Assembly (NCBI RefSeq): GCF_002019795.1
Contig: NZ_KV917381.1
Location: forward strand, 4,000,068 to 4,064,067
Length of the DNA stretch: 64,000 nt
DNA from: Bacillus alkalicellulosilyticus
GTDB lineage: Bacteria > Bacillota > Bacilli > Bacillales > Bacillaceae_F
Direction: 5' to 3'
Positions 20,885 to 32,388 of the stretch are shown here, piece by piece. Position 1 is the stretch's first letter. Each line of letters starts with the position of its first letter. The position numbers were made by a program, and so were the translations under genes. The notes beneath the pieces are model-generated. The model had not been told where the DNA came from and made no database searches. It saw only the letters and a list, made by a program, of their open reading frames with translations.

Positions 20885-21142
20885 TTATTCACCTTTAGTA
20901 ATGAATTGTTCAAGAGCAGCCATTGCTTCCTGCTCGTCTCTTCCATCAACAATTACGTTAATTGCAACGCCATTTCCGATAGCAAGACTCATAATTCCCA
21001 TAATGCTTTTTGCATTAACCTTTCGTCCTTCTCTTTCAATAAAAATATCAGAGCTAAAACGATTTGCTTCTTGTACAAATAAGGCAGCTGGGCGAGCTTG
21101 TAAACCCGTTTTCAAATTAACTTCAATCTCTTTTTGAATCAT
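20885..21142 (-). CDS. crh: HPr-like catabolite repression protein Crh
   Basis: An 85-residue HPr paralogue that acts as a CcpA co-repressor when phosphorylated on Ser46 by HprK. The phosphocarrier histidine of HPr is replaced by glutamine in TGLQARPAALFV, the diagnostic change for Crh. The regulatory serine is kept in NAKSIMGIMSL. The ATG at 21142 follows GGAGGAG; an upstream in-frame TTG is too close to that site. It is the last gene of the yvcI-rapZ-yvcK-whiA-crh cluster. hprK, its kinase, lies 18 kb away in the same window. Confidence 0.95.
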   Translation of the reverse strand: MIQKEIEVNLKTGLQARPAALFVQEANRFSSDIFIEREGRKVNAKSIMGIMSLAIGNGVAINVIVDGRDEQEAMAALEQFITKGE

Positions 21143-21206
21143 GAACAATCTCCTCCATTCAATTTATTTATATATGATAAATTAAGTAAGTACGTTACAC
21201 TTCGGT

Positions 21207-22157
21207 TTAGATTTCAATGTTTGCACCAGCCCGAATTTTATCAGCGAGCTCATCTAACTTTCGTAATCGATGGTTTACACCTGACTTACTTACTTTTCCA
21301 CTTGGTATCATTTCTCCTAATTCACTTAATGTGACATCTTGGTGAGTCACTCGAAGTTCCGCAACTTCACGAAGCTTTTCTGGAAGTCGTTCCAACCCTA
21401 TTTCCTCATCAATTAGACGAATATTTTCCGCTTGTCGCAAGGCGGCCCCGACTGTTTTGTTTAAATTAGCGGTTTCACAATTCACCAGTCGGTTCACGGA
21501 GTTACGCATATCTTTCATAATACGAACATCCTCAAAATAAAGCAAGGCTTGATGGGCTCCAATTATATTTAGAAATTCTGTTATCTTTTCACTTTCTTTA
21601 ATATACGTGATATATCCTTTTTTTCTCTCCAACGTTTTTGCATTTAAGTCAAATGCGTTCATTAATTCACATAATGATTGATTATGCTCCTCGTAAAGAG
21701 AGAAGATTTCAAGATGATATGATGAAGTTTCTGGGTGGTTAATCGAACCTCCCGCTAAAAAAGCTCCTCGTAGATAAGAACGGCGACAACACTGATTTTT
21801 TACGATTGAGGGTGAAATCTCCCTCACAAAAACAAAGCCTTCTTCTATAATACCTAATTTTTGCAATAAAAGCTTAGCATCTTTTGAAATTCTCACTAAA
21901 TAGACATTATTTTTTTTCAAACGCATCTTTTTTTGCACTAACAGCTCAATATCAATTGTTCGAAAGATTTTTTTTATTAATATATATATTCTTCGAGCAA
22001 TGGCAGCATTCTGGGTTGAAATATCTATACTCAATTTTTGGTTACTATATGATAGTGTACCATTCATCCGTAGCAATGCAGCAAGTTCCGATTGTACACA
22101 ACAATCTTCGCTTTCTAGTTGAGTGAGTTCTTTTTTTGTTTTCGCAGCAAAAGACAT
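21207..22157 (-). CDS. whiA: DNA-binding protein WhiA
   Basis: A 316-residue protein with a LAGLIDADG-like N-terminal domain that has lost endonuclease activity (residues about 1-220), and a C-terminal helix-turn-helix (about 255-300, [24 protein letters not shown]). Relatives control sporulation in Streptomyces and influence cell division and chromosome segregation in B. subtilis. The start is set at ATG 22157 ([11 protein letters not shown]) after GGGGTGA, matching the family; an in-frame GTG 9 nt upstream overlaps that site. It is located between yvcK and crh as in Bacillus. Confidence 0.95.
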   Translation of the reverse strand: MSFAAKTKKELTQLESEDCCVQSELAALLRMNGTLSYSNQKLSIDISTQNAAIARRIYILIKKIFRTIDIELLVQKKMRLKKNNVYLVRISKDAKLLLQKLGIIEEGFVFVREISPSIVKNQCCRRSYLRGAFLAGGSINHPETSSYHLEIFSLYEEHNQSLCELMNAFDLNAKTLERKKGYITYIKESEKITEFLNIIGAHQALLYFEDVRIMKDMRNSVNRLVNCETANLNKTVGAALRQAENIRLIDEEIGLERLPEKLREVAELRVTHQDVTLSELGEMIPSGKVSKSGVNHRLRKLDELADKIRAGANIEI

Positions 22158-22190
22158 TGTTCTCACCCCTTTATGAAAATTATCCCCTAA

Positions 22191-23135
22191 CTATGTCAAT
22201 GATAGTATCGCTTCTGATACTTTTATCGCATCATGACGAATTAATTTATCTCTATATAGTATAAAAGAATCATTAATTACTTTTAAGTTCAGTTTTTCTA
22301 ATCGCTCTTTATCAAAAAGTACTGGAATAGCCCCTTCTTCCGAATACGATTGGCATATTTCTTTTGGAATGAGCTGTTGATTGACTATAATATAGTCCAC
22401 CAATCCTGGGCCACAATGATCAATGAGAGCTTGCACGTGATCAGATGCAAAATATTCATCCGTTTCACCTTGTTGGGTCATGACATTACAAATGTAGACC
22501 TTACTTGCCTTTGATCTTTTCACTTCTTCAGCGATTCCAGGAACGAGTAGATTCGGTAAAATACTTGTATATAGGCTTCCAGGACCAATCACAATACAAT
22601 CTGCCTCTCGTATTGCTTCAATACTCGCTCCAAGCGGTGAAATGTTTTGAGGCGTTAAAAAAACTCTTTTTATTCTCTTTCCCTCAAGCGGTATTTTTGA
22701 TTCACCGGTAACTATTGAGCCATCACACATTTGTGCATGGAGAATGATACTTTGATTTGCTGCTGGTAATACTTTTCCCCTAACGTTTAATACCTTACTA
22801 AGTTCTGTAATGCCTCTAGCAAAATCTCCAGTAATCGATGTTATCCCTGCAAGTAATAAATTGCCTAGTGAATGACCTGATAAACCATTGCCATTTTCAA
22901 AACGATGCTGAAATAACTCTTCCACCAGAGGTTCGACTTCAGCTAAAGCCGTTAACACATTTCTTACATCCCCAGGTGGTGGTATATTTAACTCTTGGCG
23001 AAGTCTCCCCGAACTTCCCCCATCATCGGCAACTGTGACTATAGCCGTTATCTCTACAGGAAATGTTTTTAATCCTCGTAGTAAAACAGATAAGCCAGTG
23101 CCTCCTCCAATAACGACGATTTTCTTTTTTACCAC
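22191..23135 (-). CDS. yvcK: Gluconeogenesis/cell-wall factor YvcK (GlmR)
   Basis: A 314-residue member of the CofD/YvcK family that binds UDP-GlcNAc and, in B. subtilis, supports growth on gluconeogenic carbon sources and stimulates GlmS. The N terminus [18 protein letters not shown] is the nucleotide-sugar binding start, and [20 protein letters not shown] and [13 protein letters not shown] are family signatures. It starts with GTG, which overlaps the rapZ stop by one base (TAGTG), after an AAGGA site. It therefore depends on coupling within the rapZ-yvcK-whiA-crh operon. Confidence 0.95.
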   Translation of the reverse strand: MVKKKIVVIGGGTGLSVLLRGLKTFPVEITAIVTVADDGGSSGRLRQELNIPPPGDVRNVLTALAEVEPLVEELFQHRFENGNGLSGHSLGNLLLAGITSITGDFARGITELSKVLNVRGKVLPAANQSIILHAQMCDGSIVTGESKIPLEGKRIKRVFLTPQNISPLGASIEAIREADCIVIGPGSLYTSILPNLLVPGIAEEVKRSKASKVYICNVMTQQGETDEYFASDHVQALIDHCGPGLVDYIIVNQQLIPKEICQSYSEEGAIPVLFDKERLEKLNLKVINDSFILYRDKLIRHDAIKVSEAILSLT

Positions 23136-24031
23136 TAAGCTTTATCCTTCGCTTTTTCAATATCGCGATGGCTAGTATGAACAACATATTCATCTGTGAA
23201 TTGTTTTCCAAAGTACTCTGCCAACGTGACCGAACGGTGTTTTCCACCTGTACAACCTATGCCAATAACCACTTGACTCTTTCCTTCTCGTTTATACTGA
23301 GGAAGCATATAAACTAAAAGGTCTTGTAATTTTTCAATAAACTGTTGGGTTTCCGTCCATTTTAAAACATATGAGGAGACTTCCTCATCCAAACCTGTTT
23401 TAGGTCTCATATGGTCAATGTAATGAGGGTTAGGAAGGAACCTGACATCAAACACTAAATCCGCATCGATTGGGATTCCATATTTAAACCCAAACGACAT
23501 GATATTAATTGAAAAAGGATGTTTCTCGGTCGATGAAAATCGTTGAATAATTTTCTCACGTAACTGAATTGGTTTTAATTCAGTTGTATCAATGATTTGT
23601 TGAGCTCTTCCTTTAATATCTTCTAATATTTCACGCTCTGCTTTAATTCCCTCAAGTGGCAAACCGTTCGGTGCTAATGGATGAGAACGGCGCGTTTCTT
23701 TATATCGTTGAACCAATTTCGCATCTTTGGCATCAAGGAAGATAATTTGTGGTGTTACATTAATTGTTCTTGTTTGAGTAATCGAATCAATGGCTTCAAA
23801 CAATTCCTGAAAAAACTGTCGTCCCCGTAAGTCAATGACTAGGGCTACCTTATTCATTTTCCCACCAGAATTTTCAATTAGGTCTATAAATTTCGGAATC
23901 AGCGCAGGAGGTAAATTATCTACACAAAAATAACCTAAATCTTCAAAACTTTGCACGGCAACGGTTTTACCTGCACCCGACATTCCAGTTATAATAACAA
24001 TTTGAATATCATCAATGATTTCTTCTGTCAT
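23135..24031 (-). CDS. rapZ: RNase adapter/nucleotide-binding protein RapZ (YvcJ)
   Basis: A 298-residue P-loop protein. [14 protein letters not shown] is the Walker A motif and the C-terminal half contains [13 protein letters not shown], the segment that binds glucosamine 6-phosphate in the enteric RapZ. B. subtilis YvcJ is a GTP/ATP-binding protein affecting competence. I chose the ATG at 24031, five nt after AAGGTGA. A GTG three codons upstream would overlap the nudix gene. It is in the conserved order yvcI-yvcJ-yvcK. Confidence 0.94.
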   Translation of the reverse strand: MTEEIIDDIQIVIITGMSGAGKTVAVQSFEDLGYFCVDNLPPALIPKFIDLIENSGGKMNKVALVIDLRGRQFFQELFEAIDSITQTRTINVTPQIIFLDAKDAKLVQRYKETRRSHPLAPNGLPLEGIKAEREILEDIKGRAQQIIDTTELKPIQLREKIIQRFSSTEKHPFSINIMSFGFKYGIPIDADLVFDVRFLPNPHYIDHMRPKTGLDEEVSSYVLKWTETQQFIEKLQDLLVYMLPQYKREGKSQVVIGIGCTGGKHRSVTLAEYFGKQFTDEYVVHTSHRDIEKAKDKA

Positions 24032-24032
24032 G

Positions 24033-24533
24033 TCATTCACCTTCTACTTTCCCATTAATAAATCCAGCCTTTGAGTCTAGGCGATACGATAGTAACTTAA
24101 AATCAGGAGAGTAATAAAATGTCCCATACAACGGAAAATCATGTTGCAGTACATGTTCAAATATAAATTTATCGCCTTCAGCCATCGGAAGTCCGCTAAT
24201 TTTCCCCTTAGGAATCCATTGCAGTTTCCCCTCTGGAGAATCAACTATTGATTTTCCTTCATGTACTGTAGCTTTAAAAGTAAACATCATCCATTCAGAA
24301 ATCACTTCATCATAATCCATCATCACAATGGTAAAGACACCTGCAATTTCCGGGTCTTTTATCGTAATCCCTGTTTCTTCAAAATATTCCCGTTTCATCG
24401 ATTCTTTAACTGATTCTTCTGATTCCATCTTTCCACCTGGTGCTACCCACCAGCCACGACGAGGCTTTTGCAACATTAACACGTGTTCCCCATCAATAAG
24501 TATACAGTTTGTCACTCTTTGCAATAGTCTCAC
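24033..24533 (-). CDS. yvcI: Nudix hydrolase YvcI
   Basis: A 166-residue Nudix pyrophosphatase. The Nudix box runs from [18 protein letters not shown] into FEETGI with the expected glutamates, so hydrolysis of a nucleoside diphosphate derivative is expected. The substrate is unknown. The start is GTG ([13 protein letters not shown]), which matches the YvcI N terminus; no ATG is available nearby. It is the first gene of the rapZ-yvcK-whiA-crh cluster and ends 1 nt before the rapZ start. Confidence 0.9.
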   Translation of the reverse strand: MRLLQRVTNCILIDGEHVLMLQKPRRGWWVAPGGKMESEESVKESMKREYFEETGITIKDPEIAGVFTIVMMDYDEVISEWMMFTFKATVHEGKSIVDSPEGKLQWIPKGKISGLPMAEGDKFIFEHVLQHDFPLYGTFYYSPDFKLLSYRLDSKAGFINGKVEGE

Positions 24534-24696
24534 CCCACGTTGTCAATTCACCTCTAAGTATACTATCATTTCGACAACCTAACAATCTGCAACAATTTCT
24601 AACCAGGCTTATTGTAAAAATACTCAGGATTTAACTCTTACATCGCACCAGAAATACGACTTCTATAAATAATATGTATATTCATACACTTAATAC

Positions 24697-24727
24697 AAAA
24701 AAAGAGCACGAACATGAAGTCCGTGCT
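24697..24727 (-). terminator. Terminator downstream of trxB
   Basis: On the minus strand AGCACGGAC and GTTCGTGCT form a stem, followed by seven T. It is about 125 nt after the trxB stop. The 300-nt space 24554-24852 holds nothing else that I can support. Confidence 0.8.
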
Positions 24728-24852
24728 ACTCAAGTAATATATAAAAAAGGGGGTCAATTACTTATTTATATCTTACCCTTTTTTTATTTCACGACTGTTA
24801 CAAAAGAGTTAAGATGGAATTACGTTTTGCATAATTTACGTTGTTTTTTAGC

Positions 24853-25824
<972 letters not shown>

Positions 25825-25893
25825 TCAATTACATTCACTTTATTCATATCGTATAGAAACACGAAAACAAAGTCCATTAAGTTGCTCATCGTG

Positions 25894-26940
25894 TTACGTA
25901 TATAATATATCCTCAGTAACTAAGGTCTGTTGCTTAAACTGAAAAACGATATTCTTAGATGAAGTATCCCCCATTGCTGCAGCTTTACTCCAATACGACA
26001 AGGCCTTATCTAAAGCACCACAATGATAAGCAGCCACAGCAAAGCATTTGTAAAATTCCACTGACTCGTCATACTGTAGCTTTCGTAACTCCACTAAATA
26101 ATCATAGCTGAGTTTATATTCTCCTACTTTACACAAGACGTTAGCCATTTTATATCGATGGTGTAAATCAATTGGTTTCACTGTTCGAAGCATCGTAACA
26201 AGGGACATAACTTGCTCTGAGTTTCCGAGTTTAAAATTGAACTCTGCCAGATTGCATAAAGCTACCAAATTCCCTTTATCTTTTTCAAGGACCTCATCTG
26301 TTAATTGAAGGGCACGATTTGATTCACCATGATTAAACAATGCTTGAGCTAAATGATTATAAGCTGCCCAAAACGTAGGGTGGTCTGAAATAATCTCCTC
26401 TAACTGGCCAATCGCTTCTTCAAACTTTCCATTATCAATATGAGTTCGAGCTTGATCATATTTTAAAATAAATAACTCTTCGCCTTCTGCATCTTGGTAC
26501 AATCCACTGTCTTCTCGCTCAAACTCCAGTAACTCTAACAACTCAAGAGTATCTTCATAAAAATCTCCCATTGGATTTTTCTCTAGATACATATGAGCCA
26601 TTTTTTCAGCCTGCTCAAAAAAACCAAGGTGTGCATAGTTATTTGCCATAAAGAAATAACATTCATCCATGGAAGGGTCTAATTCATCAATAACAAATTG
26701 AAGTTGCTCATTGGAACGTTCATACTCACCAATCTCAGCTAATACCATCGCCAATTGGCAATAAAAATCTGGGTCTTTTTCCTTCGCTTCAATCGCTTTC
26801 TCAAGGAAAAACACCGCTTTTTTCATATTTTTCTTGCGATATTCATTTAGCCCTTTGTCAAATAGGTAATCTGCATTCTTAACAAAAGGGATAACCGTAC
26901 CTATTTTTTTATCTGTGCGTTCTCGATCGCTAACCTTCAT
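25894..26940 (-). CDS. Tetratricopeptide repeat protein (YvcD-like)
   Basis: A 348-residue soluble helical protein built from TPR units over most of its length (for example ALEKAIEAKEKDPDFYCQLA-like repeats at about 45-80 and NHLAQALFNHGESNRALQL at about 195). No signal peptide or transmembrane segment is seen. The start at 26940 is inferred because GGAGGACC lies just upstream, within the longer frame that begins at 26961. The position between the his operon and trxB matches B. subtilis YvcD. The function is unknown; TPR proteins generally mediate protein contacts. Confidence 0.85.
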   Translation of the reverse strand: MKVSDRERTDKKIGTVIPFVKNADYLFDKGLNEYRKKNMKKAVFFLEKAIEAKEKDPDFYCQLAMVLAEIGEYERSNEQLQFVIDELDPSMDECYFFMANNYAHLGFFEQAEKMAHMYLEKNPMGDFYEDTLELLELLEFEREDSGLYQDAEGEELFILKYDQARTHIDNGKFEEAIGQLEEIISDHPTFWAAYNHLAQALFNHGESNRALQLTDEVLEKDKGNLVALCNLAEFNFKLGNSEQVMSLVTMLRTVKPIDLHHRYKMANVLCKVGEYKLSYDYLVELRKLQYDESVEFYKCFAVAAYHCGALDKALSYWSKAAAMGDTSSKNIVFQFKQQTLVTEDILYT

Positions 26941-27052
26941 AGACGTATAGGTCCTCCACATTTTATATTAAAAACTAAAGTAATCAATTCATATCAGATA
27001 ACTCCCTTATTTAGCATACTGTTACATCCACTGAATTTCAATGCTAAAAATG

Positions 27053-27095
27053 AAAATCCATCTCAAAAGGTAGATTTACTTTTGAGATGGATTTT
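27053..27095 (-). terminator. Terminator of the his operon
   Basis: AAAATCCATCTCAAAAG pairs with CTTTTGAGATGGATTTT (17 bp) around a 9-nt loop. The T tract is usable in both directions. It lies 36 nt beyond the hisI stop codon. Confidence 0.85.
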
Positions 27096-27130
27096 ATTAA
27101 AAGGGTTTTCAACTAAAATAGCCCTCTAAT

Positions 27131-27757
27131 TTATTTTTTATGACGCTCTTCCAGAACAGCTAGGACTTCATCTATCGGAAGCTTTTGCTCTCTCAGTAAC
27201 ACAAGTGTGTGGAATAGTAAATCGGCAACTTCCCACTTCAGCTCTTCAGGGTCACGGTTTTTAGCGGCAATAATTACTTCGCCCGCTTCTTCCCCGATTT
27301 TCTTTAAGATTTTATCTACGCCTTTTTCAAATAGATACGTAGTATAAGAACCTTCTGGCATTTCAGCTTCACGCTCAGCAATTAACGACTCAAGTTCATT
27401 GATAATCGCAAATCGATCTGGCTTCCCAACTTTTGTTTCAGCTAATATCGAATCTGAAAAACAGCTGTAGTCGCCTTTATGGCAAGCGGGTCCTTTTGGA
27501 TCAACTAAAACAACAATAGCATCAGCATCGCAGTCATATCTCATGTCAATAATATCCTGTGTGTTACCTGATGTTGCTCCCTTATGCCAAAGCTCTTGGC
27601 GAGAACGGCTATAAAACCAGGTGTTTCTTGTATCAATCGACTTTTGTAGCGACTCCTTGTTCATGTATGCTAGCGTTAACACTTCTTTGCTTTGTGCATC
27701 TTGAACAATCGCAGGTACTAAGCCTTTTTCATCAAATTTAATTTGTTCAATACTCAT
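27131..27757 (-). CDS. hisI: Bifunctional phosphoribosyl-AMP cyclohydrolase/phosphoribosyl-ATP pyrophosphatase
   Basis: Catalyses steps two and three of histidine synthesis. In the 208-residue fusion the cyclohydrolase domain (about 1-110) shows the metal motif [10 protein letters not shown] and the zinc cysteines in CHKGDYSCF. The pyrophosphohydrolase domain (about 120-208) shows [14 protein letters not shown] and [14 protein letters not shown]. The start ATG overlaps the hisF stop by 4 nt. It is the last gene of the operon. Confidence 0.97.
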   Translation of the reverse strand: MSIEQIKFDEKGLVPAIVQDAQSKEVLTLAYMNKESLQKSIDTRNTWFYSRSRQELWHKGATSGNTQDIIDMRYDCDADAIVVLVDPKGPACHKGDYSCFSDSILAETKVGKPDRFAIINELESLIAEREAEMPEGSYTTYLFEKGVDKILKKIGEEAGEVIIAAKNRDPEELKWEVADLLFHTLVLLREQKLPIDEVLAVLEERHKK

Positions 27758-28512
27758 CGTATTTCCACACCCTTCTCTTTCAATGCCGCTTTCACTTCAG
27801 CTACAGACGTTTCTTTATAATGGAAGATTGAAGCAGCTAATGCCGCATCACAACCAGACACGTTAAAAATGTCATAAAAGTCTTCGCGACCACCTGCTCC
27901 ACCTGAAGCAATGACCGGCACAGAAACCGCTTCGTTGACCGCTTTCGTCAGTTTAATGTCAAAGCCTTCCTTGCTTCCATCGGCATCCATACTCGTTAAT
28001 AAAATTTCTCCAGCTCCACGGCGCACGGCTTCCTTGGCCCAAGCGATGGCTTCCCACTCGGTTGGTTTACGGCCACCATGAGTATAAATACGCCAAGAGC
28101 CTAACTCTTCATCGTATTTAGCATCAATTGCCACGACAATACATTGGGAACCAAAATAGTCTGCCCCCTCGGTGATTAACTCTGGACGAAGAACTGCTGA
28201 TGTATTCATCGATACTTTATCCGCACCTGCGCGGAGCACACGTTTCATATCGGCTAAAGAATTAATTCCCCCACCAACTGTAAACGGGATCGCCAATTTC
28301 CCAGCAACCTGCTCGACCACTTCAACCATCGTTTCGCGTCCTTCATGGGATGCTGAAATATCTAAAAATACGAGCTCATCTGCTCCTTGCTCATCGTAAA
28401 ACTCAGCTAATTCAACTGGGTCTCCAGCATCTCGCAAATCAACAAATTGTACTCCCTTAACAACGCGGCCTTCCTTCACATCTAAACAGGGGATAATTCG
28501 TTTTGTTAACAT
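27754..28512 (-). CDS. hisF: Imidazole glycerol phosphate synthase cyclase subunit
   Basis: A TIM-barrel subunit that closes the imidazole ring using ammonia from HisH, yielding IGP and AICAR. It has 252 residues. The N terminus [17 protein letters not shown] contains the catalytic Asp11, and the second catalytic Asp is in [22 protein letters not shown] is a phosphate site. It sits between hisA and hisI with 4-nt spacing to hisA. Confidence 0.98.
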   Translation of the reverse strand: MLTKRIIPCLDVKEGRVVKGVQFVDLRDAGDPVELAEFYDEQGADELVFLDISASHEGRETMVEVVEQVAGKLAIPFTVGGGINSLADMKRVLRAGADKVSMNTSAVLRPELITEGADYFGSQCIVVAIDAKYDEELGSWRIYTHGGRKPTEWEAIAWAKEAVRRGAGEILLTSMDADGSKEGFDIKLTKAVNEAVSVPVIASGGAGGREDFYDIFNVSGCDAALAASIFHYKETSVAEVKAALKEKGVEIR

Positions 28513-28516
28513 TAGT

Positions 28517-29251
28517 CTATCTCCCCTCTCGTAACGCTTCCTCTAACGTAAATTGATTTGTATATAGTGCTTTACCGACAATCGCACCAGCTACCCCTTT
28601 TTCACTATCTTGGCGAAGCTCTTTTAAATCAGCTAAGCTACTCACACCGCCTGAAGCTATTACACTTTTTCCTGTTGCTTCAGCTAGCTCAGCACATGCT
28701 TTAATATTTGGACCAGACAACATGCCGTCTCGTGAAATGTCTGTAAAAATAAACACCTCTGCACCAAATCTAGCAAGCTCTTGACCTAAATCAACAGCCT
28801 TGACCTGAGACGTTTCAAGCCAGCCATTTGTCGCTACATATCCATCTCTGGCATCAAGACCGATAGCAATTTTATCGCCACCGTATGTGGCTAACATTTT
28901 TTTCGTGAATTCAGGATCATTGACCGCGACACTTCCTAAAATCACACGGTCTACACCATTTTCTAAATAAAACTTCACGTCATCCTCGGTGCGGATTCCT
29001 CCACCGATTTGAACCTTTGCCTCTAGTTCCTTTGCTGCTTTTACAACAAACTCATGATTTACACGTTGTTTTGCTTTTGCACCGTCCAAGTCAACCATAT
29101 GAATCCACTCGGCTCCCGCTTCTGCAAAATCTTTTGCCATATGAAATGGAGAATCCCCGTAAACTGTTTCTTGATTGTAATCTCCTTGAACAAGTCTAAC
29201 GCACTTTCCGCCTCTCATATCAATGGCTGGATAAATTATAAACGTACTCAC
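28517..29251 (-). CDS. hisA: ProFAR isomerase HisA
   Basis: Isomerises phosphoribosyl-formimino-AICAR-phosphate; a TIM barrel related to HisF. The start is set to GTG at 29251, giving [19 protein letters not shown], which carries the catalytic Asp in AIDM. It follows GGAGGAAACAAGCAG, giving 244 residues. Longer in-frame extensions have no family counterpart. The second catalytic Asp is in [13 protein letters not shown]. The gene overlaps the end of hisH by 32 nt, so translation is coupled. Confidence 0.95.
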   Translation of the reverse strand: MSTFIIYPAIDMRGGKCVRLVQGDYNQETVYGDSPFHMAKDFAEAGAEWIHMVDLDGAKAKQRVNHEFVVKAAKELEAKVQIGGGIRTEDDVKFYLENGVDRVILGSVAVNDPEFTKKMLATYGGDKIAIGLDARDGYVATNGWLETSQVKAVDLGQELARFGAEVFIFTDISRDGMLSGPNIKACAELAEATGKSVIASGGVSSLADLKELRQDSEKGVAGAIVGKALYTNQFTLEEALREGR

Positions 29252-29888
29252 CTGCTTGTTTCCTCCCCTCAACAACCGCTGTAAAGTTTTCAAGCATCTT
29301 CATGCCAATTGCACTGCTTTTTTCAGGATGAAATTGCGTCCCCATTACATTTCCGCTTCCAACGACAGCCGGAACTTCTTGATGGTAATCGGCGCTTGCG
29401 ATAATAACATCCTTGTCTTCGGTTTGCACTGCATATGAATGCACAAAGTACACATGTCCATTTTCTACTCCATCGACTAGCGGATGCATAGGTTTATTAA
29501 AGTTCAGACGATTCCAACCCATATGAGGAACTTTATAAGATTGTCCTGCTTTATTGACACCAGAAAAACGACGAACAGCACCTGGTAAAAGCTTTAAGCC
29601 TGTTGTTTCTCCGTTTTCTTCACTTTCTTCAAACAAAAGCTGCATGCCAAGACAAATTCCTAACAATGGCTTTCCTGATTTAGCCCATTTTACCGTAAAA
29701 TCAGATAACCCATCCTGAGTTAAAATCTCCATCGCATCTTTAAAAGAGCCAACCCCAGGCAAAATTAATCCGGTAGCCTTTTGCAACTCATCGACTTTTT
29801 CAGAAACAAAATAATCAACATTCAAACGCTCAAGCGCCTTACTGACACTGTGAAGGTTACCCATACCATAATCGATAATGCCAATCAT
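29220..29888 (-). CDS. hisH: Imidazole glycerol phosphate synthase glutaminase subunit
   Basis: A class I glutamine amidotransferase that feeds ammonia to HisF. The 222 residues show the nucleophile elbow [11 protein letters not shown] (Cys at about 82) and the His-Glu pair in [10 protein letters not shown]. It is slightly longer than usual because the C terminus ([10 protein letters not shown]) reads over the hisA start region. It is located between hisB and hisA, with 3 nt to hisB. Confidence 0.97.
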   Translation of the reverse strand: MIGIIDYGMGNLHSVSKALERLNVDYFVSEKVDELQKATGLILPGVGSFKDAMEILTQDGLSDFTVKWAKSGKPLLGICLGMQLLFEESEENGETTGLKLLPGAVRRFSGVNKAGQSYKVPHMGWNRLNFNKPMHPLVDGVENGHVYFVHSYAVQTEDKDVIIASADYHQEVPAVVGSGNVMGTQFHPEKSSAIGMKMLENFTAVVEGRKQAGEYVYNLSSH

Positions 29889-29891
29889 CTT

Positions 29892-30482
29892 TTATAACAT
29901 TCCTTTCGTAGACGGAACACCTTTCACTCTCTCGTCAATTTGTGTCGCTTCATCTAATGCTCGAGCCAATGCTTTAAAGATCGCCTCAATCATATGGTGA
30001 GTGTTATGTCCATAATGAACAATCACGTGCAAATTCATACGAGCTTCAATCGCAAGCTTCCATAAAAATTCATGAACTAACTCTGTATCAAATGTTCCTA
30101 CTTTTTGACTTGGAAACTCTGCGCGGAACTCAAGGTGCGGTCGATTACTTAAATCAACAACGACTTGAGCTAGCGTCTCATCCATTGGTACAAATGCAGA
30201 ACCATAACGCTTAATTCCTTTTTTATCGCCTAGCGCTTCTTTTAACACATGCCCAAGACAAATGCCGATATCCTCTGTTGTATGGTGATCATCGACTTCC
30301 GTGTCTCCATCAGCTTCAACTGTTAAGTTAAAGTGACCGTGCTTTGTAAATAAATCAAGCATATGAGTTAAAAACGGAACTCCCGTATTTAAATTTGATG
30401 TTCCTTCTCCATCAACCATAAAATCTAATTTAATTTTTGTTTCATTCGTATTACGTTCAATTTGCGCACGACGCTCTGACAT
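29892..30482 (-). CDS. hisB: Imidazoleglycerol-phosphate dehydratase
   Basis: Manganese-dependent dehydration of IGP to imidazole acetol phosphate. The monofunctional 196-residue form has the two metal-binding motifs DDHHTTEDIGI (about 68-78) and HHMIEAIFKALARAL (about 165-180), and a conserved GTGFLTHMLD-like start (here GVPFLTHMLD). The start ATG overlaps the hisD stop by one base. No phosphatase domain is fused, as is normal outside enterics. Confidence 0.97.
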   Translation of the reverse strand: MSERRAQIERNTNETKIKLDFMVDGEGTSNLNTGVPFLTHMLDLFTKHGHFNLTVEADGDTEVDDHHTTEDIGICLGHVLKEALGDKKGIKRYGSAFVPMDETLAQVVVDLSNRPHLEFRAEFPSQKVGTFDTELVHEFLWKLAIEARMNLHVIVHYGHNTHHMIEAIFKALARALDEATQIDERVKGVPSTKGML

Positions 30483-31753
30483 TATGATTCCTCCATTCGC
30501 TTTTCAATCGCTCTTGCATGAGCTTCAAGCCCTTCTAAACGGGCGAGTGCTGTAATTTTAGTGGCATTGGCTTGTAAGGCTTGCTTGCTATATGAAATAA
30601 TACTCGATTTTTTTGTAAAGTCGTCTACATTTAATGGACTAGAAAAGCGTGCTGTACCGTTTGTTGGAAGCACATGATTCGGTCCGGCAAAATAATCACC
30701 AACAGGCTCTGAACTATAAGGGCCTAAGAAGATAGCTCCAGCATGACGGATTTTTGCCACATACGAAAACGGGTCTTCTACAAGCACTTCTAAATGCTCT
30801 GGCGCCAACTGATTTGTAACGTCGACCGCTTCCTCCATTGAAGAGGTAACATAGACCGCACCATAGTCCTGAATCGAAGCTTCTGCAATCTCACGTCTTG
30901 GTAAGTCAGCGAGCTGCTTTTCCACTTCAGTAACGACAGCTTCAGCCAATTGTTGAGAAGGAGTAACGACCACAGCAGAAGCCATTTTATCATGTTCTGC
31001 TTGCGATAATAAATCAGCTGCAATATAAGTCGGGTTTGCGCCACCATCTGCTAAAACAACGATTTCACTTGGTCCAGCAAACATATCAATATCAACTTGG
31101 CCAAACACGGCACGCTTCGCTAATGCAACATATATATTTCCTGGTCCGACGATTTTATCAACCTGAGGAATTGTCTCTGTTCCAAAAGCTAACGCGGCAA
31201 CGGCTTGAGCTCCGCCAACTTTGAACATTTGCTTCACACCAAGTTCATTAGCTGTAACGAGAACACCTGCCGACCATGTACCATCTTGTTGTGGTGGAGA
31301 AACCATCACGATATCTTTTACCCCCGCTACTTGAGCAGGAATAACATTCATCATAATCGAAGACGGATAGGCTGCCGTTCCTCCAGGGACATAAACTCCA
31401 ACAGAATCAAGCGGCGTAATTTTTTGTCCTAAAATCGTTCCATCTTCTTCTGTTGTCATCCACGATTGGCGCTTTTGACGCTCATGAAAGTTCTTGATAT
31501 TCGCAATCGCTGCTCGAATCGCTTCAAGGATTTCATCATCAAGCTCTTGATAAGCGGCATCAATCTCTGCTTGTGTCACCGCAAAGCTTTCTAATTTTAC
31601 GTTGTCAAATTGCTCAGTTAGTGTAAACAAAGCTGAATCACCTTGTTCTTTCACTTGGGCAATGATATTCATAACCGCATCCTGTTGCATTTCCGTTCCG
31701 GTATCAATCGTTCGCTTTAACGAGACTTCTTTTGTGACTGGAATGATTTTCAT
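30482..31753 (-). CDS. hisD: Histidinol dehydrogenase
   Basis: A zinc enzyme that performs the last two oxidations, histidinol to histidine with NAD. The 423-residue product shows [15 protein letters not shown] (about 120), [34 protein letters not shown] (zinc ligands and catalytic His) and [19 protein letters not shown] near the C terminus. It is located 2 nt after hisG and overlaps hisB by one base. Confidence 0.98.
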   Translation of the reverse strand: MKIIPVTKEVSLKRTIDTGTEMQQDAVMNIIAQVKEQGDSALFTLTEQFDNVKLESFAVTQAEIDAAYQELDDEILEAIRAAIANIKNFHERQKRQSWMTTEEDGTILGQKITPLDSVGVYVPGGTAAYPSSIMMNVIPAQVAGVKDIVMVSPPQQDGTWSAGVLVTANELGVKQMFKVGGAQAVAALAFGTETIPQVDKIVGPGNIYVALAKRAVFGQVDIDMFAGPSEIVVLADGGANPTYIAADLLSQAEHDKMASAVVVTPSQQLAEAVVTEVEKQLADLPRREIAEASIQDYGAVYVTSSMEEAVDVTNQLAPEHLEVLVEDPFSYVAKIRHAGAIFLGPYSSEPVGDYFAGPNHVLPTNGTARFSSPLNVDDFTKKSSIISYSKQALQANATKITALARLEGLEAHARAIEKRMEES

Positions 31754-31755
31754 AA

Positions 31756-32388
31756 TTATTCTCCCTCCACCACTTTAGCTAAACGCTCGACCATTTCGTC
31801 AATAAGCGTATCTTTCGTTCGGTAACTTACAGGGTTTACGATAAGTCTTGATGTAATTGGAACAATCGTCTCAAGTTCTACTAATCCGTTTTCTTTCAGT
31901 GTGCGTCCTGTTGAAACAATATCAACAATTCGGTCTGCTAATCCAACTAGAGGAGCTAACTCGATTGAACCATTAAGCTTAATGACTTCAACCTGTTCGC
32001 CTTGCTCCTTAAAATATTGTGTCGCTAAGTTCGGATATTTCGATGCAACCTTAGGCGCAATTCCTGTTTCTTTATATCCAGGTAGACCAGCTACCGCTAA
32101 ATAGCATTCACTAATTTGTAAATCAAGCACTTCGTACACATCGCGCTCTTCTTCAATCATCGTATCCTTACCCGCTACCCCAACATCGGCCACACCATGT
32201 TCCACATACGTTGGCACATCCATTGGTTTTGCTAAAATAAAACGCATCCCCGCAGAAGGTACGTCTACAATTAATTTTCTTGAATCATCAAATTCGCTAG
32301 GTAAATCATAACCAGCTTTGCGAAGTAGCTCGACTGCTTCTTCAAAAATACGACCTTTTGGCATCGCAACGGTTAACAGCTCACTCAT
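31756..32388 (-). CDS. hisG: ATP phosphoribosyltransferase, short form
   Basis: The first and feedback-regulated step of histidine synthesis. The 210-residue short form lacks the C-terminal regulatory domain and requires HisZ, which is encoded just upstream. Signatures are [18 protein letters not shown], the [13 protein letters not shown] segment and the PRPP loop [13 protein letters not shown]. The ATG at 32388 follows GGAGGTGG and matches the family; eight upstream in-frame codons overlap hisZ. It overlaps the hisZ end by 8 nt. Confidence 0.97.
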   Translation of the reverse strand: MSELLTVAMPKGRIFEEAVELLRKAGYDLPSEFDDSRKLIVDVPSAGMRFILAKPMDVPTYVEHGVADVGVAGKDTMIEEERDVYEVLDLQISECYLAVAGLPGYKETGIAPKVASKYPNLATQYFKEQGEQVEVIKLNGSIELAPLVGLADRIVDIVSTGRTLKENGLVELETIVPITSRLIVNPVSYRTKDTLIDEMVERLAKVVEGE